From assembly GCA_031256975.1 (NCBI GenBank), contig JAIRPN010000015.1:62001-126000 (forward strand): DNA of 64,000 nucleotides, given 5' to 3'. The translations under genes were made by a program, and so were the position numbers. The DNA comes from Verrucomicrobiales bacterium (GTDB lineage: Bacteria > Verrucomicrobiota > Verrucomicrobiia > Methylacidiphilales > JAAUTS01). The notes under the pieces are model-generated. The model worked only from the letters and a program-made list of their open reading frames with translations. It was not told where the DNA came from and searched no databases. This document shows, piece after piece, positions 57,206-64,000 of this stretch (the stretch's first letter is position 1; each line of letters starts with the position of its first letter).

Positions 57206-59437
57206 ATGCGACTCAAAAACAGTATTCTCGGTCTGGCCTTGTTGTTCTCGTTCATGCTTTCGTGTTACGGACAAGCCGCCAATAGCGGCACCACCTCCGG
57301 CAGCAGCACTTCGGCGACGGATTCCCAAATCGACCAGCTTTACCGCCAGTCGGCCGTGCTGGTCGCCCGCTTCCTGGAGGATGAGCACTTCGCCCATCAC
57401 CCGATCGACGCCGCCACCTCCAAGGAATGGATCGAAAATTACATGAAGAGCCTGGATTATAACCATCTGTTCTTCCTCAAGAGCGACGTGGACAAGTTCG
57501 TCAGTGACGATACCGGCATCATCGCCGACAAAATCCGCAAGGGCGACTTCAGCATCGCATTCGATATCTTCAAGGTGTTCCAACAGCGTAGCAACGACCG
57601 CATGAAATGGGTCGCCCAACGCCTCGACAAGCCGTTTGATTTCGCCGCCGATGACTATTACGCCCCCGACCGTTCCAAGTCCGCCTGGCCGCTGGACAAG
57701 GCTGATGCCGACAAGATCTGGGAAGCCCGCCTGAAATACGACGTGTTGTCCGACCGCCTCGGCGAAAAGAAGAAAACCGAGAATTCGGTCAAGACCATCA
57801 AGAAGCGTTACGAGTTGTTCAAGAAAAACCTCGACCAGTTTGACCATGAGGACGTGATCGAGGCCTATCTGACTTCGCTGTCCTCATTGTATGACCCGCA
57901 CACCAACTTCATGAGCCGCAAGAGCGAGGAAGATTTCAAGATTACCATGCAGCTCAAGCTCGTCGGCATCGGCGCGGTGCTGTCGTCGAAGGACGGCTAT
58001 TGCAGCATCGAGGAAATCATCAGCGGCGGTCCGGCGGACCTCGACAAACGCCTCAAGCCCGGCGACAAGATCGTCGGGGTCGCGCAGGGCAATGCCGATT
58101 ACGTCGACATCATCGACATGCCGCTGCGCAACGCGGTCCGCCTGATTCGCGGTGACAAAGGCACCACCGTGCGCCTGAAAATCATTCCCGCCGCCGCGGG
58201 CGACAGTTCCCGCGAGGAAATCAAACTGGTGCGCAATGAGGTGAAAGTCAACCAGCAGCGCGCCAAGGCCCAGTTGTTCCAGCAGACCGACGCCAACGGC
58301 AAGGTTTACAAGATCGGCGTGATCAAGCTCAGCGCCTTCTACAACGTCGGCATGGGCGACGACGGCGATGGCGGCGGCACCGGCTGCTCGGACGACGTCA
58401 AGGCGCTAATCCTCAAGTTGAAGGAAAAGAACATCGACGGCCTGGTGCTGGATCTCCGCAGCAACGGCGGTGGCCTGCTCACCGAGGCGGTCAAACTGGT
58501 CGGCCTGTTCATCGACAAGGGCCCGGTCGTGCAGGTCAAGGACTCGCAGGGCCGCAAGCAAACCCTCGAAGACGACGTCCCCGGCACCGTTTACAACGGC
58601 CCGCTCATCGTGATGACCAACAAGCTTAGCGCCTCCGCCTCGGAAATCGCGGCCGGCGCCCTGCAAAATTACAAGCGCGCGATCATCGTTGGCGACAAGA
58701 GCACCCACGGCAAGGGCACGGTGCAGACCGTCGCCGAGCTGAAAAAATTCATCCCCAGCATCTTCGGTGAAACCCCGGACTCCGGCTCGCTGAAGATCAC
58801 CATCCAGAAGTTCTACCTGCCCAACGGCCATTCCACGCAGATGCGCGGTGTCATTCCCGACATCCAGTTGCCTTCCGCGCTGGATTACATGGACCTTGGC
58901 GAAGCCAGTCTGCCGCACGCGCTGCCCTGGGATGAAATCGAAACCACCAAATTCAGCCTGTGGAAAAAGCCTTACGATCCGGCCTTACCGGCCTTGATCA
59001 AGGATTCCACCGCGCGCATCACCGCCGACCCTGATTTCAAGCTGATGCAGGACGACATCACCTTGGTGAAAAAGCGCATGGAGGACAAGCGGATCTCGTT
59101 GAACGAGGCCAAGCGCGTTGCCGAGGACGCCGACAACAAGAAACGCACCGACGACCGCGAGAAGGAGATCAAGGCCATCTCCGCCAAGCTGCCGCCAGTG
59201 ATCACCTTCAGCTTTGATGACAAGAACCAGATCATCGAGAAAAGCGGCAACGACGGCGATACCAAGGATCAGGCGGCCGGACTCGGCAATGATCCGAATG
59301 ACGACGATTTGCCCGGCAATAAAAAACAGAGCACCATGGACGCCTTCGCCGCCGACCTCAGCCTGCGCGAAACGGGACGCATCCTGACCGAGTGGATCAA
59401 CCTGTCCGGTTCCGGCCCGGCCACGGCACAAAAATAG
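57206..59437 (+). CDS. C-terminal processing (tail-specific) protease
   Basis: 743 aa with signal peptide 1-24. N-terminal helical domain (~40-240), PDZ domain (~250-330: GAVLSSKDGYCSIEEIISGG) and S41 core. The catalytic pair is Ser477 in KLSASASEIAAG and Lys503 in STHGKGTVQ. Long C-terminal charged helix as in Tsp/Prc (DUF3340-like). Degrades or trims periplasmic proteins. Directly followed by maf (4-nt gap). Confidence 0.92.
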   Translation: MRLKNSILGLALLFSFMLSCYGQAANSGTTSGSSTSATDSQIDQLYRQSAVLVARFLEDEHFAHHPIDAATSKEWIENYMKSLDYNHLFFLKSDVDKFVSDDTGIIADKIRKGDFSIAFDIFKVFQQRSNDRMKWVAQRLDKPFDFAADDYYAPDRSKSAWPLDKADADKIWEARLKYDVLSDRLGEKKKTENSVKTIKKRYELFKKNLDQFDHEDVIEAYLTSLSSLYDPHTNFMSRKSEEDFKITMQLKLVGIGAVLSSKDGYCSIEEIISGGPADLDKRLKPGDKIVGVAQGNADYVDIIDMPLRNAVRLIRGDKGTTVRLKIIPAAAGDSSREEIKLVRNEVKVNQQRAKAQLFQQTDANGKVYKIGVIKLSAFYNVGMGDDGDGGGTGCSDDVKALILKLKEKNIDGLVLDLRSNGGGLLTEAVKLVGLFIDKGPVVQVKDSQGRKQTLEDDVPGTVYNGPLIVMTNKLSASASEIAAGALQNYKRAIIVGDKSTHGKGTVQTVAELKKFIPSIFGETPDSGSLKITIQKFYLPNGHSTQMRGVIPDIQLPSALDYMDLGEASLPHALPWDEIETTKFSLWKKPYDPALPALIKDSTARITADPDFKLMQDDITLVKKRMEDKRISLNEAKRVAEDADNKKRTDDREKEIKAISAKLPPVITFSFDDKNQIIEKSGNDGDTKDQAAGLGNDPNDDDLPGNKKQSTMDAFAADLSLRETGRILTEWINLSGSGPATAQK

Positions 59438-59441
59438 GTTC

Positions 59442-60038
59442 ATGGCTGGCGGTACGAATCATCTGATCCTGGCTTCCGGTTCGCCCCGGCGTCAGGACCT
59501 GCTGGAGGAGGCCGGCATCCGCTTCAGCGTGGATGTCCCCGACATCGACGAATGGGACAATCACACCCATCCGGAGTTGTCCGCCGGGGAACTTGTGCTG
59601 GCCAATGCGCGGCGCAAGGCCCAGCACATCGCCAGGCGCCATCCGCGCGACATCATCCTCGCGGCCGACACCACGGTGTATTGCGCCGGGCGTTTCATGG
59701 GCAAACCCGCCAATCGCGAGGACGCCGTCGCCATGCTGCAATTTCTCAGCGGCAAAACCCACGAGGTGCTCACCGGGGTGGCCTGGTGCAATTGCGCGCA
59801 ACGCCTGATCAAGACCCATCTTGAGCGCACCCGCGTCACCTTCCGCCGGCTCGACGAACCGGCCATTAGCGACTACATGGCCAAGGTCAATGTCATGGAC
59901 AAGGCCGGCGCCTACGGTTACCAGGAGCACGGCGAATTGATCGTCGAGTGCATCGAGGGCTCCAAGACCAATGTCATCGGCCTGCCGATGGAGATTGTCC
60001 GCCAGTGGCACCAGGAACTCGCCAGCCATGAAGTTTGA
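59442..60038 (+). CDS. maf: Maf-family nucleotide pyrophosphatase
   Basis: 198 aa. LILASGSPRRQDLLEEAGI, AADTTVYCAGRFMGKP and GAYGYQEHGELIVECIEG define the Maf family (dTTP/UTP or m7GTP pyrophosphatase). Overlaps dus by 11 nt. Confidence 0.93.
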   Translation: MAGGTNHLILASGSPRRQDLLEEAGIRFSVDVPDIDEWDNHTHPELSAGELVLANARRKAQHIARRHPRDIILAADTTVYCAGRFMGKPANREDAVAMLQFLSGKTHEVLTGVAWCNCAQRLIKTHLERTRVTFRRLDEPAISDYMAKVNVMDKAGAYGYQEHGELIVECIEGSKTNVIGLPMEIVRQWHQELASHEV

Positions 60039-61068
60039 CAGCGTCTTTCCCGCCAGCCGCCCGGTCCTGCTGATCGCGCCGATGCAGGACGTGACCGACC
60101 TGCCGTTCTGGCGCGTGCTGCACCGCTACGGCGGTCCCGATATTTATTTCACCGAATATTTTCGCGTGCATTCGACCTCGGTTCCCGACAAGCCGATCCT
60201 GCACGCCATCCGCAACAAGCCGCCAGGAAAACCGGTCATCGCCCAAATGATCGGCCAGGACATTCCCGCGCTGGTCCGCACCGCCGAGGCCCTGCAAAAG
60301 GAAAACATCCACGCCATCGACCTCAATATCGGCTGCCCAGCTCCGGTGGTGTGCAAAAAGTCCTCCGGCGGCGGACTATTGCGCCATCTCGACCACCTCG
60401 ACAATATCATCACCGAGCTGCGTCGCGTCATCAGCATTCCCTTCACCCTGAAAACCCGCGTCGGTTTCGACAACATCGCCGAGTTCGACAACATCCTGCA
60501 ACTCTACGCCAATCACAAAATCGACGCCCTCACCGTGCACGGTCGCACCGTGAAGGAGATGTACCGCAGCGAGGTGCATTTCGACCTGATCGCCCGCGCG
60601 GTGCAAACCATGCCCTGCCCGGTGTTCGCCAACGGCAACGTCATCAGCGCCAATATCGGCCGCGAAGTCGCCACGCAAACCAAGGCCGCCGGGCTGATGA
60701 TCGGCCGCGGCGCCATCCGCAATCCGTGGATCTTCGACCAGCTTCGCGAACTTTACGCCAATGGCGAAGTCCAAACCCGTGCGACCTTGCTGGATGTCCG
60801 CGAATACGTCGAATTCCTGTACCATGAAACCAAGCCGGAGGGCTTCACCGAAAAACTCCAGGTCGCGAAAATGAAGAAATACATGAACTTCATCGCACAA
60901 AAAATCGACGCTAACGATGAGTTCGCCCACCAGATCCGCCGCGTCGAGACCGAAAAGGATTTCTTCCAGACCTGCGACCGCTTCCTGAACAGCGACACCC
61001 CCTTTGAACCGGAAACCCCGGAAAAAGCCCTGGTCAACGCCGGCAATCCGCGTGTCGACTGCTATTAG
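60028..61068 (+). CDS. dus: tRNA-dihydrouridine synthase
   Basis: 346 aa from ATG 60028, which lies inside the maf end. PMQDVTDLPFW, NIGCPAPVVCKKSSGGGLL (catalytic Cys region) and TVHGRTVKEMYRS are Dus signatures with an FMN-binding TIM barrel. DusA/B/C class not resolved. Confidence 0.93.
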   Translation: MKFDSVFPASRPVLLIAPMQDVTDLPFWRVLHRYGGPDIYFTEYFRVHSTSVPDKPILHAIRNKPPGKPVIAQMIGQDIPALVRTAEALQKENIHAIDLNIGCPAPVVCKKSSGGGLLRHLDHLDNIITELRRVISIPFTLKTRVGFDNIAEFDNILQLYANHKIDALTVHGRTVKEMYRSEVHFDLIARAVQTMPCPVFANGNVISANIGREVATQTKAAGLMIGRGAIRNPWIFDQLRELYANGEVQTRATLLDVREYVEFLYHETKPEGFTEKLQVAKMKKYMNFIAQKIDANDEFAHQIRRVETEKDFFQTCDRFLNSDTPFEPETPEKALVNAGNPRVDCY

Positions 61069-61155
61069 AAGAGTGAATGGTGAAGAGTGGAATAAACACA
61101 GCTCCCGCGAAAGCTGCATCTTATCTCACTCTTCACCCTTCACTTTTCACCATTC
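61066..61155. repeat. GTGAAGAGTGAA inverted-repeat element, copy 2
   Basis: Left AGAAGAGTGAATGGTGAAGA (61068-61087) and right TCTTATCTCACTCTTCACCC plus TTCACTTTTCACCATTCA. It shares order and spacing with copy 1 (15832-15940). Confidence 0.65.
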
Positions 61156-61212
61156 AACCCGTCATCCAATTGTAAACACTTCGCCATTGGCGTGTCACCT
61201 TGCCTGAGTGAA

Positions 61213-62043
61213 ATGCCACGCATGGTTTCTCTCAGTTCCGACTCCGTATTGTCACAAAGCCCGGCATTGACCGCCGGCCGGCAGCGCGCTTATGCCGCGG
61301 ATAAATTATTCCTGGCCGGCGAACATTATTCCGTCCGTCTCGCCCGCAACCGCGACGAGATTGCGCAAGCCCAGCGCCTGCGTTTTGAGATTTTCAATCT
61401 CGAACTCAGTGAGGGATTGGAAAACTCCTACCTGTCCGGACGCGACCAGGATGATTTCGACGCGGTCTGCGACCACCTGCTGGTGATCCACAATCTCAGC
61501 GGGGAAATTGTCGGCACCTACCGCATGCAAACCGGCATCACCGCGGCCCGCAACCTCGGCTATTACAGCGCCCAGGAATTTGACTTTTCACCGTACGAAA
61601 GCCGCCGCGCGGAAATCGTCGAGCTCGGCCGCGCCTGCATCCACAAGCAGCACCGCAATATCAGCGCCCTCAACCTGCTCTGGCGCGGCATCGCCGCCTA
61701 TGCGGAACAGCGCGACGCCCGTTACCTGATCGGCTGCAGTTCGCTGACCTCGCAGGACCCGCGGCTCGGCGCCACCACCTTTCGCAACCTATTTCACCAG
61801 TTCATGGTTAGCGACGAATTAATGACCGAACCACTGCCCAGATACGCATTCTGTCTCGATGAAATTTATGAAACTTGCCCGCCGCCACCGCGCCTGTTAC
61901 GTGCCTATCTCAATATTGGTGCCAAGGTTTGTGCCGCACCGGCCATGGACCGTGAGTTCAAGACCATCGATTTCCTCACCCTGATGGACTTGCAGAATTT
62001 GCCCCCGCTAACCACCAACCGTTACCTCAACCGCACTGCCTGA
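61213..62043 (+). CDS. OlsB-like N-acyltransferase (GNAT)
   Basis: 276 aa from ATG 61213 (MPRMVSLSSDS); the GTG at 61192 is less likely since it lies in an intergenic word copy. LRFEIFNLELSEGLENSYLS, GTYRMQTG and EIVELGRACIHKQHR fit the ornithine-acyl-ACP N-acyltransferase (OlsB)/hemolysin-like family. Followed by a PlsC-type gene, so the pair should make ornithine (or other amino-acid) lipids, phosphate-free membrane lipids. Confidence 0.85.
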   Translation: MPRMVSLSSDSVLSQSPALTAGRQRAYAADKLFLAGEHYSVRLARNRDEIAQAQRLRFEIFNLELSEGLENSYLSGRDQDDFDAVCDHLLVIHNLSGEIVGTYRMQTGITAARNLGYYSAQEFDFSPYESRRAEIVELGRACIHKQHRNISALNLLWRGIAAYAEQRDARYLIGCSSLTSQDPRLGATTFRNLFHQFMVSDELMTEPLPRYAFCLDEIYETCPPPPRLLRAYLNIGAKVCAAPAMDREFKTIDFLTLMDLQNLPPLTTNRYLNRTA

Positions 62044-62046
62044 TCC

Positions 62047-62811
62047 ATGCTCCGCCGCCCACGCAAATTCTGCGTCTTCCTTGCCTGTACGCTGATGGCG
62101 ATATGCGAGGGCCTGTTGCTGGTCAGAAAACCGGCGCGACGGCGCGGACTTTGGGCGCAGAAATGGGCAACCTATTATTGCCGCCTGTTTGACCTGTCAA
62201 TCACGGTTAGCGGCGAAATTCCCAAGCAGGGCCTGGTGGTCACCAATCACCTCGGCTACCTCGACATCCCCTTGCTGGCGCAATTCATGCCCTGCGCCTT
62301 TGTCGCCAAAAGCGAGGTCCGTTCCTGGCCTCTATTGGGCGCATTGGCCACGTTGGCCAACACCGTGTACGTCGACCGCAACAACACCAGAAATCTTTCG
62401 CTGACGGCGGAACGGATGAAACAACAGTTGCGGCACGACCTCCCGCTGGTCCTGTTCCCGGAAGGCACCAGCTCCGCAGGCCGCACCGTACTGCCCTTCC
62501 GCCCCTCCCTGCTGCAACCGGCCTGCGAACTCTCCGTCCCGCTTTGCGCCGCGCATATCGCCTATCGCCTGGAAGACGGCGACGCCGGGGAGGAAGTTTG
62601 TTATTGGGGCGACATGACCCTGCTGTCGCATTTGTGGAATTTGCTGGGCAAAGGAAATATCCATGCCGAGCTTCGTTTCAGCAAGCCGCTAACCGTCAGC
62701 CATGACCGCAAACAGCTCGCCGCGGAACTGCATGCCGAGGTAGTCAAGTTAAGTTCGCCGTTAGCGGGAGATGTCGCGCTGCGTGAGCACCTTGAACCCG
62801 CTTTGAATTAA
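62047..62811 (+). CDS. OlsA/PlsC-type 1-acyltransferase
   Basis: 254 aa. N-terminal membrane helix (~8-24), acyltransferase motif NHLGYLD (NHx4D) near 66 and FPEGTSS near 140. Starts 3 nt after the OlsB-like gene. Second acylation step of ornithine-lipid synthesis, or phosphatidic-acid synthesis. Its last 51 nt overlap the convergent ACT gene. Confidence 0.88.
   Translation: MLRRPRKFCVFLACTLMAICEGLLLVRKPARRRGLWAQKWATYYCRLFDLSITVSGEIPKQGLVVTNHLGYLDIPLLAQFMPCAFVAKSEVRSWPLLGALATLANTVYVDRNNTRNLSLTAERMKQQLRHDLPLVLFPEGTSSAGRTVLPFRPSLLQPACELSVPLCAAHIAYRLEDGDAGEEVCYWGDMTLLSHLWNLLGKGNIHAELRFSKPLTVSHDRKQLAAELHAEVVKLSSPLAGDVALREHLEPALN
62754..62766 (-). repeat. exact copy of the dispersed 13-mer within a gene overlap
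   Basis: TTCGCCGTTAGCG: it is coding for the PlsC-type protein (Ser-Ser-Pro-Leu-Ala) and supplies the Arg-TAA stop of the ACT gene on the other strand. Confidence 0.75.
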
Positions 62812-63219
62812 CACCTGTGTTGCGATTTCCGTATCCTCCAGGTGCATCGCCAACGCGGACCTGTCATGCGGACGACAGACAAAGGCATAGGTGTAATGAA
62901 TATTGATCTCGGCCTGCAGCAACGCTTTCAATACCGGCGGCAAATCCGTCGCCGCCTGCAATTCCACCGCCAGCAAATCAGTCTCGACATACATGATGCC
63001 CTGCTCATGGAAAATCTGCCGGGTCGCTTCCGGGTCGTCCACGATCAGTCTCAGGATCGAACTGTCAATCGTGTCCAGCACCGTCAGCGCCAGCGTATGC
63101 ACATTGCGGTCGGCAAGAATGGTCACCACGTCCAGCAGGCGGCCGACCTTGTTCTCCGTGAAAACCGAGAACTGTTTCACCGGTTCCGAGTTCCGTGATT
63201 TTAACACCGCCCTGGCCAT
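62761..63219 (-). CDS. tandem ACT-domain protein
   Basis: 152 aa. Two ACT domains: KQFSVFTENKVGRLLDVVTI (~14-75) and a second from about 85 (INIHYTYAFVCRPHDRSALA). ACT domains bind amino acids; the ENKVGRL start resembles ligand-binding regulatory ACT proteins. Regulates an unknown enzyme. Overlaps the 3' end of the PlsC-type gene by 51 nt. Confidence 0.82.
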   Translation of the reverse strand: MARAVLKSRNSEPVKQFSVFTENKVGRLLDVVTILADRNVHTLALTVLDTIDSSILRLIVDDPEATRQIFHEQGIMYVETDLLAVELQAATDLPPVLKALLQAEINIHYTYAFVCRPHDRSALAMHLEDTEIATQVLIQSGFKVLTQRDISR

Positions 63220-63250
63220 TCATGGAATATAGCCGATTATGGACGGGATT

Positions 63251-64000
63251 TCAAACCCGACCGTCAAATCGCCGAGATTTCCACAGATAAAAGATCACCG
63301 GATACACCAGCAGTTCCATCACCGCCGAGGTCACCACGCCACCGATCATCGGCGCGGCAATTGGTTTCATCACGTCGGATCCGGCGCCGTGGCTCCACAG
63401 GATCGGCAGCAGACCCAGCAGGATGGCGCTAACGGTCATCATTTTCGGACGGATGCGCTGTACCGCACCTTCGCGAATCGCGTCCATCAAGTCGGCAATC
63501 CCGTTCATTTTGCCGGCACGCTTGCGATCATCGTAGGCATGGTCGAGGTACAACAACATGACGATGCCGGTTTCCGCGTCAATGCCCGCCAGGGCAATCA
63601 AACCCACTGCGGCGGCGACACTCAGGTTATAGCCGCACAGGTATAACAGCCAAAACGCCCCGACCAACGAGAAGGGCACCGCCAGCAATACAATACAGGT
63701 TTTCACCACCGACTTGGTGTTCAGATAAATCAACAGGAAAATAATCAACAGGGTGAACGGGATAATCACCATCAGCGTTTGCTTGGCCCGTAACAGATAT
63801 TCAAAGGTGCCCGCCCATTCGAAATAATATCCGGCAGGCATCTTGACCGATTGCTTGATGTGTTCGGTCGCCTGGCCGACAAAGCCTGTCATGTCAGACG
63901 CCGTGCTGTCGACGAACACAAAACCAACCAGTTGCCCGTTCTCGCTGCGCACCATCGACGGGCCGAAATTATAACGGATATCGGCCACCTCGGACAACGG
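63251..64000 (-). CDS. CusA/CzcA-type RND efflux pump, C-terminal part
   Basis: About 250 residues; the frame continues past the window edge. VADIRYNFGPSMVRSENGQL, then helices with NLSVAAAVGLIALAGIDAETGIVMLLYLDHA and MPAGYYFEWAGTFEYL, is the heavy-metal-efflux RND signature. GIDAETGIVM points to the CusA (copper/silver) branch. The first two thirds are outside. Confidence 0.9.
   Translation of the reverse strand, partial: PLSEVADIRYNFGPSMVRSENGQLVGFVFVDSTASDMTGFVGQATEHIKQSVKMPAGYYFEWAGTFEYLLRAKQTLMVIIPFTLLIIFLLIYLNTKSVVKTCIVLLAVPFSLVGAFWLLYLCGYNLSVAAAVGLIALAGIDAETGIVMLLYLDHAYDDRKRAGKMNGIADLMDAIREGAVQRIRPKMMTVSAILLGLLPILWSHGAGSDVMKPIAAPMIGGVVTSAVMELLVYPVIFYLWKSRRFDGRV

Overview
Taxonomy and general character. 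The window is GC-rich (estimated by eye at 57-60 %) and gene-dense. It comes from a Gram-negative, diderm bacterium: ExbB/ExbD/TonB, a type V autotransporter, a LysM amidase and a CusA-type RND pump are all present. A secreted GH29 alpha-L-fucosidase, a secreted CBM6-like protein, an ornithine-lipid-type acyltransferase pair, a DciA-like helicase loader and FolE2 together fit a PVC-group bacterium (Verrucomicrobiota or Lentisphaerota). This assignment is an inference from gene content; the window has no rRNA.

Layout. 1-8.8 kb: miaB 3' end, a secreted AAA-less Lon-type peptidase, a hybrid sensor kinase, an NtrC-type regulator, a beta-hydroxyacid dehydrogenase homologue, and secreted CBM6 and PDZ proteins. 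8.9-20.7 kb: housekeeping genes purB, lysR-yeiH, pyrH-frr, tatA, LysM amidase, folE2, a PstS-like protein, an SDR and exbB-exbD-tonB. 20.8-28.5 kb: a metal-homeostasis block with two COG0523 (CobW-type) GTPases, a WD40 protein and znuA-znuC-znuB. 28.6-35.6 kb: DedA, YjbQ, a TetR-regulated ABC-2/HlyD export operon, a fatty-acid desaturase and an RRM protein. 35.9-44.1 kb: an accessory region containing an AT-rich two-gene island (HEPN-like protein plus coiled-coil membrane protein), a Cas2/SinR-like small protein, three ribbon-helix-helix-like genes, an eight-unit 22-nt repeat array, an unrecognised 237-aa protein and a 906-aa autotransporter. 44.1-64 kb: core genes again (DedA paralogue, methyltransferase, AEC transporter, mutS, fucosidase plus AraC, dciA-like, tRNA-Pro, ppk2, leuB, ygjP-like, DUF456, ctp-maf-dus, olsB-olsA-like, ACT protein, cusA-like 3' end).

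Three genome-scale signals stand out. (1) A short word, CGCTAAYGGCGAA (core CGCTAA, with a CGCCAA variant), occurs dozens of times within genes in several reading frames and between genes. Inverted pairs of it form intrinsic terminators, as DNA-uptake sequences do in Neisseria and Pasteurellaceae. It almost disappears between about 30.0 and 44.6 kb. (2) Many resident genes have a sigma70-type -10 box ending 5-9 nt before the start codon and no usable Shine-Dalgarno, which implies leaderless or near-leaderless mRNAs. Several accessory genes instead carry strong Shine-Dalgarno sequences. (3) Intergenic gaps are filled with several families of inverted-repeat elements, three of them between or beside genes of one export operon.

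Best candidates for an undescribed system. The first is the AT-rich HEPN/coiled-coil-membrane operon (35973-38255), bounded by an 8-bp direct repeat at the 3' end of a Cas2-like gene. The second is the adjacent ribbon-helix-helix/palindrome/22-nt-array/autotransporter locus (38894-44119). All counts and alignments were made by eye.
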